The notes beneath the pieces are model-generated. The model worked only from the letters and a program-made list of their open reading frames with translations. It ran no database searches and was not told where the DNA came from. The translations under genes were made by a program, and so were the position numbers. A stretch of DNA of 64,000 nt. Source: Salinivenus lutea. GTDB taxonomy: Bacteria > Bacteroidota > Rhodothermia > Rhodothermales > Salinibacteraceae. Positions 46,867 to 55,712 of this stretch are shown piece after piece. Each line of letters begins with the position of its first letter. Position 1 is the stretch's first letter. The stretch lies in NCBI GenBank assembly GCA_002894685.1, contig NCRC01000007.1, positions 1-64,000 of the forward strand, written 5' to 3'.

Positions 46867-47133
46867 ATGATTACACAAGAAGAACAACAGGAAATCATCG
46901 ATCACTTCGGCAATGGCCCGAACGACACGGGCACTCCCGAGGTCCAGATCGCCATCTTCACGAAGCGCATCGAGAATCTGACGGAGCATCTGAAGGATCA
47001 TCCGAACGACAACTCCACCCGGCACGGCCTCCTGAAACTGGTGGGGAAGCGTCGGCGCCTGCTCAATTACCTTCAGGAAAATGAGATTGAGCGGTATCGC
47101 TCCGTCATCGATGAGCTGAACCTCCGCAAATAG
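46867..47133 (+). CDS. rpsO: 30S ribosomal protein S15
   Basis: The product has 88 residues, the normal size. It is helical throughout: the DTGTPEVQIAIFTKRIENLT segment, the HGLLKLVGKRRRLLNYL motif that contacts 16S rRNA, and the end ERYRSVIDELNLRK. The upstream in-frame extension to 46753 is rejected because it gives non-family sequence. In E. coli S15 represses its own translation; no matching pseudoknot was identified here. Confidence 0.96.
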   Translation: MITQEEQQEIIDHFGNGPNDTGTPEVQIAIFTKRIENLTEHLKDHPNDNSTRHGLLKLVGKRRRLLNYLQENEIERYRSVIDELNLRK

Positions 47134-47141
47134 TCCCGTGC

Positions 47142-47175
47142 CCAATCGGCGTCCCGTGACCGGGAGGCCGATTGG
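47142..47175 (+). promoter_or_regulatory. Long hairpin between rpsO and pnp (RNase III-type processing site candidate)
   Basis: CCAATCGGC (47142-47150) pairs with GCCGATTGG (47167-47175) and CCCG with CGGG inside it, separated by a symmetric GT/AG internal loop, with apical loop TGAC. No T-tract follows. In E. coli the same interval contains a hairpin cut by RNase III that starts PNPase autoregulation. Confidence 0.6.
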
Positions 47176-47255
47176 TATACTGGGGCTCATGGGACGGTTG
47201 GGACTGCCCGACGACCCCGCTATTCGTAACTTGTTGAGTGCATTCGTAGAGACAT

Positions 47256-49391
47256 ATGAAGCCGGACGCGACAATTGAAGAAATTGAATTTGCACCTGAG
47301 CGCTCTCTTTCGCTGGAAACCGGGCGCATTGCGAAGCAGGCCAATGGGTCGGTCGTGGTGCGCATGGGGGACACCATGGTGCTCTCCACCGCCACGATTA
47401 GCGACTCGGTGCAGGAGACGAACTTCTTTCCCCTCACCGTCGACTACCGCGAGAAGTTTGCCGCCGGAGGAAAGGTGCCGGGCGGCTTCATCAAGCGCGA
47501 GGGGCGCCCGACGGACAAGGAAACCCTGACGTCGCGCCTGATTGACCGTGCGGTCCGCCCGCTCTTCCCGGACGGGTTCTACAACGACGTCCACCTGGTC
47601 AACTTCGTTATCTCGGCCGGCCCGGACTACGACGCCGACGTGGTGGCCGGGGTGGGCGCCTCGGCGGCCCTCATGCTCTCCGGGGCGCCGTTCCAGGGCC
47701 CGATTGCCGAAGTTCGCGTGGGGCGCATCGACGGCGAGTTCATCGTGAACCCCACGATGGAGCAGACCGAGGAGAGTGACATGGACCTGGTCGTGGCCGG
47801 AAAAGAAGACGCCCTGGTGATGGTGGAGGGCGAGGCCGACGAGATCAGTGAGGAGTCGATGATTGATGCGCTGGACGAGGCGCACCGCTCCATTCGGCGC
47901 CTCTGCAAGGGGCAGCATCGACTCGTTGAGAAATACGGCGAGCCCGAGCCGTTTGAGTGGGAGGCCGACGTCGTGCCCGAGGCGCTCGTGCAGCGGATGC
48001 GAGACCGATACGGATCGAAGATTGCTGAGAAGATTCGGGGACAGTACAGCAAGGAGAAGTTCTACCAGGGCATCGACACCGTAAAATCCGAGGCGGTGGA
48101 CGAGGTGCTCGGGGACGACGATGAGACGGACGAGGGCTACACGGCCTCCGACGTGAAGGATGCCATCGAGCAGGTGCAGAAGGACGAGATGCGCTCCATG
48201 ATCGTGGAGGAGGAGCGCCGCATCGATGGGCGAGGCCTCACCGATGTCCGCGACCTCTGGATGGAGGTGGGGTACCTTCCGCGGGTGCACGGCTCGGCCA
48301 TCTTCACGCGGGGCGAAACCCAGGTCCTGGGATCCGTCACGCTGGGGACCTCCGAAGATGTGCAGGCCGTCGACGAGGTCTTCGATCAGGAGGACAAGAG
48401 CTTTTATCTCCATTATCGGTTCCCCCCGTTCTCCGTTGGGGAGGCCAGTTACCTCCGCGGGCCGAAGCGCCGCGAAATCGGGCACAGCATGCTCGCGGAG
48501 CGTGCGCTGCGTCCGATGATTCCCACGCAGGACAAATTCCCCTACACGATTCGCATCAACGCCGACGTCATGGAGTCGAATGGCTCGTCGTCGATGGCGA
48601 GCGTGTGCGCCGGGAGCCTTGCCCTGATGGACGCGGGCGTTCCCATTGAGAAGCCGGTGGCCGGCATTGCCATGGGGCTTGTGCAGCACAACGACGAGAC
48701 GCGGGTGCTGACCGACATTCTCGGCCAGGAGGACCACCTGGGCGACATGGACTTCAAGATCACGGGCACGCGGGACGGCATCACCGCCTGCCAGATGGAC
48801 ATGAAGATCGAGGGACTCTCGCGCGACGTGATGCTGAAGGCCCTCCGCCAGTCGCGGGACGCCCGGCACAAGATCCTCGACGGCATGCAGGAGACCATTG
48901 CCGAGCCGCGCGAAGACCTCTCCAAGTACGCTCCGCGCCTGACCAAGCTCACGATCGACCCGGACCGCATCGGCGCCGTGATTGGCCCCGGCGGCAAGGT
49001 GGTGAAGAGCATTCAGAAGGAAACCAACACCGAGATTGCGGTCGAGGAAGACGAGGGCGTCGGAATCGTCACGATCGCGGCGACGAACAAGGAAGATGCG
49101 CAGGCCGCCATCGAGCGCGTGAAGCAAATTGTGGCCGTTCCCGAGGAAGGAGAGGACTACATCGGAACGGTGAAGGGCATCCGGGACTTCGGCGCCTTTA
49201 TCGAGATTATGCCGGAGCGCACCGGCCTGCTTCACGTCTCGGAGATTTCCCACGAGTACGTGGAAAACGTCGAGGATCACCTGCAGGTCGGTGACAAGGT
49301 GAAGGTGCATCTCCTGGAAGTGAAGGACGACGGAAAGATGCGGCTCACCCGCAAGCCGTTCCTCTCCGAAGAAAACGGAGAAAAGGAGTAG
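47256..49391 (+). CDS. pnp: Polyribonucleotide nucleotidyltransferase (PNPase)
   Basis: The product has 711 residues. It is a 3'-5' phosphorolytic exoribonuclease. It has two RNase PH domains (about 10-220 and 315-545; the second has GTRDGITACQMDMKIEG), a helical linker between them, a KH domain (about 565-625; DRIGAVIGPGGKVVKSIQ) and an S1 domain (about 630-705; VKGIRDFGAFIEIMPERTGL). Domain order and length are standard. It follows rpsO after the processing-type hairpin. Confidence 0.96.
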   Translation: MKPDATIEEIEFAPERSLSLETGRIAKQANGSVVVRMGDTMVLSTATISDSVQETNFFPLTVDYREKFAAGGKVPGGFIKREGRPTDKETLTSRLIDRAVRPLFPDGFYNDVHLVNFVISAGPDYDADVVAGVGASAALMLSGAPFQGPIAEVRVGRIDGEFIVNPTMEQTEESDMDLVVAGKEDALVMVEGEADEISEESMIDALDEAHRSIRRLCKGQHRLVEKYGEPEPFEWEADVVPEALVQRMRDRYGSKIAEKIRGQYSKEKFYQGIDTVKSEAVDEVLGDDDETDEGYTASDVKDAIEQVQKDEMRSMIVEEERRIDGRGLTDVRDLWMEVGYLPRVHGSAIFTRGETQVLGSVTLGTSEDVQAVDEVFDQEDKSFYLHYRFPPFSVGEASYLRGPKRREIGHSMLAERALRPMIPTQDKFPYTIRINADVMESNGSSSMASVCAGSLALMDAGVPIEKPVAGIAMGLVQHNDETRVLTDILGQEDHLGDMDFKITGTRDGITACQMDMKIEGLSRDVMLKALRQSRDARHKILDGMQETIAEPREDLSKYAPRLTKLTIDPDRIGAVIGPGGKVVKSIQKETNTEIAVEEDEGVGIVTIAATNKEDAQAAIERVKQIVAVPEEGEDYIGTVKGIRDFGAFIEIMPERTGLLHVSEISHEYVENVEDHLQVGDKVKVHLLEVKDDGKMRLTRKPFLSEENGEKE

Positions 49392-49439
49392 CACCTCCGA
49401 CCGGACGGGAGCCTCCCCTCATTTGACCTTGCGCGTACG

Positions 49440-49466
49440 GGCGAGGGCCACTCGGCTCTCGCCTTT
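49440..49466 (+). terminator. Terminator after pnp
   Basis: GGCGAGGGCC pairs with GGCTCTCGCC (one G-T pair) around an ACTC loop, followed by TTT. It closes the ribosome/RNA operon. Confidence 0.6.
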
Positions 49467-49541
49467 CGCGTATCTCCCTCTCCGGGTCGTTTGGTCACGG
49501 CCATCTGGTTTTTTGTTCTACAACCATCCTACACACTCTCT

Positions 49542-50528
49542 ATGCGAATTCTCGTAACGGGGGGCGCCGGGTACATTGGAAGTGCCGTCACCCAGGAGCT
49601 GATCGCCGATGGACATGAGGTTGTGGTGTTTGACAACCTGTCGCAGGGCCACCGGGCGGCGGTTCACGAGGCGGCCGACTTTGTTGAGGGCGACCTCGCC
49701 GACCGGGAGCACGTGGACGCGGTGATGGCCGAGCACGACCCCTCGGCCATTATGCACTTTGCGTCTCACACCCTCGTGGGAGAGTCCATGGAGCAGCCGC
49801 TCCTGTATCTAAACGAAAACGTCCGCTACGGGCTCAACCTGATCCACTCGGCGGTGGACCATGGGGTGGATCGCTTCATTCTCTCCTCGACGGCGAATTT
49901 GTTTGGGGAGCCGACCCAGATCCCGATCGACGAGTCGGAGCGCATTGATCCCGGCAGTCCCTACGGAGAGTCCAAGCACATTCTCGAGCGGACGCTGCAC
50001 TGGCTCGATGATCGAGATAAACTCCGATACGCGGCCCTCCGCTACTTCAACGCCGCGGGCGCGGCGTCTCCCGATCGGGGGGAGGACCACGACCCGGAGA
50101 CCCACCTCATTCCCATCGTGCTGGAGGTGGCCCTGGGCCAGCGCGATAAGATTGTCATCTACGGCGACGAGTACGACACGCCGGACGGGACGTGTGTGCG
50201 CGACTTTGTGCACGTGTTGGATCTGGCGCAGGCACACATCCTGGCCCTCGGGGCCCTCGACCAGGGAAGCCGCGTCTACAACCTTGGCAACGGAGAGGGA
50301 TACAGTGTACGAGAGGTCATTGACACCGCCCGACAGGTAACGGGCAAAGAGATTCCCGCCGAGGAGGGGGCGCCCCGTCCGGGGGATCCGGCGACGCTCA
50401 TTGCGAGCAGCGACCGCATCCGGGACGAGCTGGGCTGGAACCCCCAGCACGACGCCCTGGAAGACATTATTGCCAGCGCCTGGGAGTGGCACCGCCGGCA
50501 CCCGCAGGGCTACGCCGACGCCCGTTGA
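49542..50528 (+). CDS. galE: UDP-glucose 4-epimerase
   Basis: The product has 328 residues. It is an extended short-chain dehydrogenase with bound NAD: glycine motif TGGAGYIGS (7-15), the serine strand [12 protein letters not shown] and the catalytic Tyr-x-x-x-Lys in [11 protein letters not shown]. It is followed by [20 protein letters not shown], typical of GalE. It supplies UDP-galactose or related sugars for polysaccharide. The start is the ATG immediately before RILVTGG. Confidence 0.92.
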   Translation: MRILVTGGAGYIGSAVTQELIADGHEVVVFDNLSQGHRAAVHEAADFVEGDLADREHVDAVMAEHDPSAIMHFASHTLVGESMEQPLLYLNENVRYGLNLIHSAVDHGVDRFILSSTANLFGEPTQIPIDESERIDPGSPYGESKHILERTLHWLDDRDKLRYAALRYFNAAGAASPDRGEDHDPETHLIPIVLEVALGQRDKIVIYGDEYDTPDGTCVRDFVHVLDLAQAHILALGALDQGSRVYNLGNGEGYSVREVIDTARQVTGKEIPAEEGAPRPGDPATLIASSDRIRDELGWNPQHDALEDIIASAWEWHRRHPQGYADAR

Positions 50529-50589
50529 TCCGCCCATTTGGTCCGGTCGGTGATCCGCCGCATGCTCCTGTTTGAATCTAGGGTCCGCG

Positions 50590-51405
50590 ATGTATCGTGT
50601 TGAGCTGCAGCAGTTTGAGGGGCCGATGGACCTCCTGCTGTTCTTTATTAAGCGGGATGAAATCGACATCTACGACATCCCCATCGCGCGGATTACCGAC
50701 GAGTATCTCGCCTACGTTCGGGTGCTGGAAGAGATTGACCTGGATGGGGTCGGCGACTTTCTGTACATGGCCGCCTTGCTGATTAACATCAAGGCGCAGA
50801 TGCTCCTTCCGTCCGACGAGGAGGGAGGGGAAGGCGACGCGGTGGACCCACGTCGCGAGTTGGTCGAGCGTCTTCTGGAGTACGTGCGCTTCAAAGAAGC
50901 GGCGGACCAGCTTCGCACCCATCGCGAGCAGCGACGCGAGCATTTCACCCGGGGAGACGCGTCCGCCGTCCGCGAGCGCGTTGAGGAAGACCACGAGGCG
51001 GCCATCGACGCCTCCGTGTACGACCTGGTTGAGGCGCTCGGAGACGTATTGTCCGCGGACGAGGAGGACGAGGCGGACCCCGTTCACGAGATCGATCCGG
51101 TTCAGCATTCTGTTGAAGATCAGCAGCGATACGTTCTCAATCAGATTCAAACCGGATCGGAAACGTCCTTCCGAGCCCTTGTGCGTGGGCGTTCGAAGGG
51201 ATTCGTGATCGCAACCTTTCTGGCGGTTCTTGAGCTCGCACGCCAGCACTACATCCGCCTTTACCTGCCCGACCAAGCGGCGCAGACAGGCGACTTCAGG
51301 GTGCAGGCGTGGGCGGAAGAGGCGTTCCAGGCCAACGAGCAGGCGCTCGGCGCGCGCCCGAAGGCGTCCGAGAATGGAGAGGCCGATGGTTCCCACGAGA
51401 GTTAA
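50590..51405 (+). CDS. scpA: Segregation and condensation protein A
   Basis: The product has 271 residues. It is the kleisin subunit that bridges SMC heads. It has the family start YRVELQQFEGPMDLLLFFIK and the DIPIARITDEYLAYVRVLEE helix, a variable acidic centre and a C-terminal winged helix (SFRALVRGRSKGFVIATFLA, then VLELARQ). It is followed by scpB after 44 bases; the SMC gene itself is not in the window. The end is a charged tail. Confidence 0.93.
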   Translation: MYRVELQQFEGPMDLLLFFIKRDEIDIYDIPIARITDEYLAYVRVLEEIDLDGVGDFLYMAALLINIKAQMLLPSDEEGGEGDAVDPRRELVERLLEYVRFKEAADQLRTHREQRREHFTRGDASAVRERVEEDHEAAIDASVYDLVEALGDVLSADEEDEADPVHEIDPVQHSVEDQQRYVLNQIQTGSETSFRALVRGRSKGFVIATFLAVLELARQHYIRLYLPDQAAQTGDFRVQAWAEEAFQANEQALGARPKASENGEADGSHES

Positions 51406-51449
51406 TTCCGTTATTGCAATAAGATGCCTGTATAGCCACCACGCTGAGA

Positions 51450-52232
51450 ATGGAGCATTCTTCCGCCGACAGCACTGAACGGGAGGCCCCTGTCCCCGAC
51501 GGGGACGCGGACCACACGTTGACCGAGGCAGCCGAGGCTATTCTCTTTTCGGCCGACGAGCCCGTCACACTCGGACAGATTGCCGATATTTTTGCGGAGG
51601 TCACGGGCCGAGATCGTCCGTCGGAAGAGGCCATTGAGTCGGTGCTTCGCTCGCTGAACGAAACGTACGAGGAGACCGGGCGGGTCTACGAGGTGCACGA
51701 ATGGGGCAGGGGCTACCGGTTGGCGACCCGGTCGTCCGTCTCGCCATTCGTCAAAACCCTCTTTGTGGACGAGCACGAGACCAGCCTTTCGCAGTCCCTG
51801 ATGGAAACCCTGGCCGTGGTGGCCTATCGCCAGCCGGTCACTCGCCCCGAGGTCGACTTCGTGCGGGGAGTGAACTCGGACTATGCGATTCGGAAACTTC
51901 TCGATCGAGGGTTGCTCGACGTGGAGGGGCGCGCCGACTCGATGGGGCGCCCGTTGCTATACGGCACGACGGATCGCTTTCTGGAGGAATTTGGCCTGAG
52001 TGACCTGGAGAGCCTTCCCACGCTGCGGGAGGTGGAAGAACTGCTAGACGATCCGGCGTTCGATGAGGAACGGGCCAAACTGCTCCGCCTCGACGCAGAG
52101 GACGACGGCGACTTGGAGGTGCCCGCCGCGGTCACGGGGGAGGAGGGCACCGCAGAAGAGGAGAACGAAGGAAGAGAAGAAAATACGGACGACGGATCAA
52201 CGGACGGACCCTCGCCGGCGTCCACGGATTAA
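51450..52232 (+). CDS. scpB: Segregation and condensation protein B
   Basis: The product has 260 residues. It is a tandem winged-helix protein that dimerises on ScpA. Motifs: AAEAILFSADEPVTLGQIAD, EWGRGYRLATRS and the second wing LMETLAVVAYRQPVTRPEVD followed by GVNSDYAIRKLLDRGLL. Residues 215-260 are an acidic tail. Confidence 0.93.
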   Translation: MEHSSADSTEREAPVPDGDADHTLTEAAEAILFSADEPVTLGQIADIFAEVTGRDRPSEEAIESVLRSLNETYEETGRVYEVHEWGRGYRLATRSSVSPFVKTLFVDEHETSLSQSLMETLAVVAYRQPVTRPEVDFVRGVNSDYAIRKLLDRGLLDVEGRADSMGRPLLYGTTDRFLEEFGLSDLESLPTLREVEELLDDPAFDEERAKLLRLDAEDDGDLEVPAAVTGEEGTAEEENEGREENTDDGSTDGPSPASTD

Positions 52233-52275
52233 CTACGTATCGCGCTTTTTAGAACTCGAGACCTTCCGTGCCTCC

Positions 52276-53031
52276 ATGGCTTCTCAGGATCGAGCGGACG
52301 ATGGCATGCGGATTAACAAGTACATCTCGCGCTCGGGCTATTGCTCCCGGCGCGATGCCGATCAGCTCGTAGAGGAGGGCCGTGTGGAGATCGACGGGGA
52401 GCGCGTCACACAGCATGGCACTCAGGTGTATGACGGCCAGACGGTGACCGTTGATGGGGAGGTGGTGTCGCTTACCAGTCTCGAGTACTACCTGATGAAC
52501 AAGCCCAAGGACACCATTAGCACGACCGACGACCCGAAGGGGCGGCAGACCGTGCTGGACGTTTTGGGAGTCTCCGAGGAGAACCCGGCCGGACTCTTCC
52601 CGGTCGGGCGTCTGGACCGAAATACGACGGGGGTCCTGCTGATGACCAACGACGGGGACCTCGCCCACCGCCTCATGCATCCCCGCTATGAGATCCCGAA
52701 AATCTATTACGTCCGCACGCAGAAACGGATAAAGCCCCACGAAATCGATCGTCTCCGTCGTGGGGTTTCTTTGGACGACGGCCCCGCCTCGGCCGATCAG
52801 GTGGCCTACCTGGATGCACAGTCGAAGACGGACATCGCGCTGGAACTGCACGAGGGACGGAATCGCCAGATCCGTCGCATGATGGAGGCGCTCGGCCACA
52901 CCATTGTGCAGCTGGAGCGTGCCAAGTACGCGACGCTCACCGCGGGCGAGTTGCAGCGTGGGCAGTGGCGCCGCCTCGCCAAACGGGAGGTGCGTGCCCT
53001 TCGCGAACGTGTTGACCTTGAACAACCATAA
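52276..53031 (+). CDS. rluB: Pseudouridine synthase of the RluB/RsuA group
   Basis: The product has 251 residues. It has an N-terminal S4 RNA-binding domain ([20 protein letters not shown]) and the catalytic domain with [20 protein letters not shown] (catalytic Asp) and [19 protein letters not shown]. Members modify 23S rRNA (RluB, RluF) or 16S rRNA (RsuA); the linkage to scpA-scpB is the common place of RluB. The start is [10 protein letters not shown], since the longer frame overlaps scpB in unnatural sequence. Confidence 0.9.
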   Translation: MASQDRADDGMRINKYISRSGYCSRRDADQLVEEGRVEIDGERVTQHGTQVYDGQTVTVDGEVVSLTSLEYYLMNKPKDTISTTDDPKGRQTVLDVLGVSEENPAGLFPVGRLDRNTTGVLLMTNDGDLAHRLMHPRYEIPKIYYVRTQKRIKPHEIDRLRRGVSLDDGPASADQVAYLDAQSKTDIALELHEGRNRQIRRMMEALGHTIVQLERAKYATLTAGELQRGQWRRLAKREVRALRERVDLEQP

Positions 53032-53044
53032 GAGTTTTCGCCTC

Positions 53045-54571
53045 ATGGACACCAACAGCCCCTCGACCAACGGAAGCCTTCAGTCTGTCCTCGACCGAAA
53101 GATTAAGGCAGAGGGCTTGACGTACGACGACGTCCTGCTCGTTCCTGCCCGCTCGTCGGTGATGCCGCGGGAGACGGATACCTCCGCGATGCTCACGTCT
53201 CGCATCGAGCTCAACCTTCCCATTCTGTCGGCCGCCATGGATACGGTGACGGAGGCCGACATGGCGATTGCGATGGCGCGGCAGGGAGGGGTTGGGGTTC
53301 TCCACAAAAACATGACGATTGAAGATCAGGCCGCCGAGGTCCGCCGCGTCAAGCGCTCGGAAAACGGCATGATCCTGGACCCGATCACGATCTCGCCCCA
53401 CGACTCGGTGGCGGATGCCCGCGACATGATGAGTCGGTTCTCGATTGGTGGCATCCCCGTCGTCGACGAATCGGAGAAGCTGGTCGGCATCGTGACGAAT
53501 CGGGACGTCCGCTTTGAGCTGGACGGCAATACGCCGATTCGAAACATGATGACCTCGGACGACCTGGTGACGGTGCCCGTGGGCACGACCCTGGATGAGG
53601 CCGTGCAGGTGCTCCAGGATCACAAGGTGGAGAAGCTCCCCGTGGTGGATGAGGAGGGGTACCTGAAGGGGCTGATCACATTTAAGGATATTCGCAAGCG
53701 TCAGAAGCACCCGGACGCCTGCAAGGATGATCACGGTCGCCTTCGGGTGGGGGCCGCGGTGGGCGTCACGGCGCAGGTGCTCGACCGGGTCGCGGCGCTG
53801 GTGGAGGTCGGCGTCGACTTTGTGGTGGTGGACACGGCCCACGGACACGCCGAGGGCGTCCTTGAGACGGTTGACGCGGTCTCCTCTCGGTTCAATGGGG
53901 AGGTGGATGTCATCGCGGGCAACGTGGGGACGGCCGACGGCACGAAGGACCTCATTGAGGCCGGCGTCGATGGGGTGAAGGTCGGGATTGGGCCGGGATC
54001 CATCTGTACGACGCGGGTGGTGGCGGGGGTCGGCGTTCCCCAGCTGACGGCCATTATGGAGTGCGCCGAGGCGGCTCGCTCGGAGGGCGTCCCGGTCATT
54101 GCGGACGGCGGCATCAAGCAAACCGGGGACATCCCGAAAGCCCTGGCGGCCGGTGCCAGTACAGTGATGATCGGCGGCCTCTTTGCCGGGGTGGAAGAGA
54201 GCCCGGGAGAGACGATCATTTACGAGGGCCGAAAATACAAGTCGTATCGCGGCATGGGCTCGGTGGGCGCCATGGGGGCGGGCAGTAAGGATCGATATTT
54301 CCAGGACGCGGAAGACGATCTGGAAAAGCTTGTCCCAGAGGGGGTCGAAGGCCGTGTGCCGTATAGTGGGACGCTCTCTGAAGTCCTCCACCAAATGAAG
54401 GGAGGCTTGCAGGCTGCTCTCGGCTATTGTGGCTGTGAGACCGTCCAGGAGCTCTATAAGAATGGACAGTTCCTGCGGACGACGGCGGCCGGCATGCGCG
54501 AGAGTCATCCGCACGATGTGGAGATCACGCAGGAAACCCCAAACTACTACACGAACCGCTCCAGCGAATAG
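53045..54571 (+). CDS. guaB: IMP dehydrogenase
   Basis: The product has 508 residues. It oxidises IMP to XMP with NAD, the committed step to GMP. It has the TIM-barrel start [17 protein letters not shown], a CBS pair (about 110-230, [20 protein letters not shown]), the catalytic loop [15 protein letters not shown] with the active Cys, and the flap region before [20 protein letters not shown]. The start [10 protein letters not shown] lies 13 bases after the pseudouridine synthase stop, and the extension upstream overlaps it, so this Met is chosen. Confidence 0.95.
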   Translation: MDTNSPSTNGSLQSVLDRKIKAEGLTYDDVLLVPARSSVMPRETDTSAMLTSRIELNLPILSAAMDTVTEADMAIAMARQGGVGVLHKNMTIEDQAAEVRRVKRSENGMILDPITISPHDSVADARDMMSRFSIGGIPVVDESEKLVGIVTNRDVRFELDGNTPIRNMMTSDDLVTVPVGTTLDEAVQVLQDHKVEKLPVVDEEGYLKGLITFKDIRKRQKHPDACKDDHGRLRVGAAVGVTAQVLDRVAALVEVGVDFVVVDTAHGHAEGVLETVDAVSSRFNGEVDVIAGNVGTADGTKDLIEAGVDGVKVGIGPGSICTTRVVAGVGVPQLTAIMECAEAARSEGVPVIADGGIKQTGDIPKALAAGASTVMIGGLFAGVEESPGETIIYEGRKYKSYRGMGSVGAMGAGSKDRYFQDAEDDLEKLVPEGVEGRVPYSGTLSEVLHQMKGGLQAALGYCGCETVQELYKNGQFLRTTAAGMRESHPHDVEITQETPNYYTNRSSE

Positions 54572-54630
54572 TAGGCCTGCCCGCGGTTGGTGCTCCTCTC
54601 CGTCGCTGAACGATCTCTTCCCCGGGTCTC

Positions 54631-55704
54631 ATGTCCACTGACCGCCTTTCCGTACTGTATGCGCGCCGTGCAGAACTTGGCGTAGATGCGTTGCTCCTGA
54701 GCCACCTCCCGGATATTCGGTGGGCCTGTGGGTTTTCGGGGACGAACGGCGTCGTCCTCGTTGGAGACGAGACGGCTCATTTCGTCACCGATGGGCGGTA
54801 CTCGGACCAGGCCCGCCAGGAAGTGGAGGGGGGCGAAGTGCATGTCACGACCGATGGGCTCCTCTCGTATCTAGAATCTGAGGACCTGCTGGCTCCCTAT
54901 GAGCAGATTGGCGTGCAGGCCGATGATGTGACTGTGTCGCGGTATCAGGCCCTTCGCGACCAATTTCCCAACGTGACCTGGACGCCGCTGACAGGGGTGC
55001 TTACGAGGCTCCGTGCGTCGAAAGAGACGGGGGAAGTCGACCGCATTCGGCGGGCCCAGCGGATCACGGACGCCGTCTTTGAGGAGATTGTAGAGCTTTT
55101 GTCCGCGGGCGTGACCGAACGTGAGGTTGCGGCCGCGGTCACCTACCGCCACCTGCAGAAAGGAGCCGATGCGATGGCGTTTCCGCCCATCGTGGCCTCG
55201 GGCCCCCACGCCGCTCAGCCCCATGCCCGCCCAACGGACCGTGCGCTGCAGGATGGGGACCTCGTGGTGCTTGACATGGGGTGCTTTCGGGAGGGGTACG
55301 CGTCCGACATGACGCGCACGGTCGCAATTGGGGAGCCCGGAGAGGAGGCGCGTACGGCGTTTGAGGTCGTCCGGCACGCCCAGACCCGTGCCCTCGACGC
55401 CGCTCGTGCTGGGATAACCGGCGAGGGGCTGGATGCGAAGGCCCGAGATGTGATTGAGGACGCGGGACTCGGATCATTCTTCTCGCACAGCCTCGGCCAC
55501 GGAATTGGCCTTGAGGTGCACGAATGGCCCCGGGTGTCGCACAAAACGTCGGAGGAGCTCCCAGAGGGGGTCTGCGTTACGATTGAGCCGGGAGTGTACA
55601 ATCCCGAGGCAGGGTACGGCGTTCGAATTGAAGACATCGTGGTGCTCCGCTCGGACGGAGCCGACAACCTGACGGCCGCCTCAAGAGCTCTGCACATTGT
55701 GTAG
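54631..55704 (+). CDS. Xaa-Pro peptidase (M24 family)
   Basis: The product has 357 residues, the size of PepQ/PapA-type prolidases, shorter than the other M24 enzyme in the window. Metal ligands: Asp in VVLDMGCFREGY, Asp in ASDMTRTVA, His in SHSLGHGIGLEVHE, Glu in TIEPGVYN and Glu in GVRIEDIVV. It cleaves Xaa-Pro bonds of peptides in the cytoplasm. No signal peptide is visible. Whether it acts as aminopeptidase or dipeptidase is uncertain. Confidence 0.92.
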   Translation: MSTDRLSVLYARRAELGVDALLLSHLPDIRWACGFSGTNGVVLVGDETAHFVTDGRYSDQARQEVEGGEVHVTTDGLLSYLESEDLLAPYEQIGVQADDVTVSRYQALRDQFPNVTWTPLTGVLTRLRASKETGEVDRIRRAQRITDAVFEEIVELLSAGVTEREVAAAVTYRHLQKGADAMAFPPIVASGPHAAQPHARPTDRALQDGDLVVLDMGCFREGYASDMTRTVAIGEPGEEARTAFEVVRHAQTRALDAARAGITGEGLDAKARDVIEDAGLGSFFSHSLGHGIGLEVHEWPRVSHKTSEELPEGVCVTIEPGVYNPEAGYGVRIEDIVVLRSDGADNLTAASRALHIV

Positions 55705-55712
55705 TTCGGGCA

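Noticed and set aside
47220-49394. A 724-residue minus-strand ORF opposite pnp
   Set aside because: Antisense shadow; pnp on the + strand is certain.
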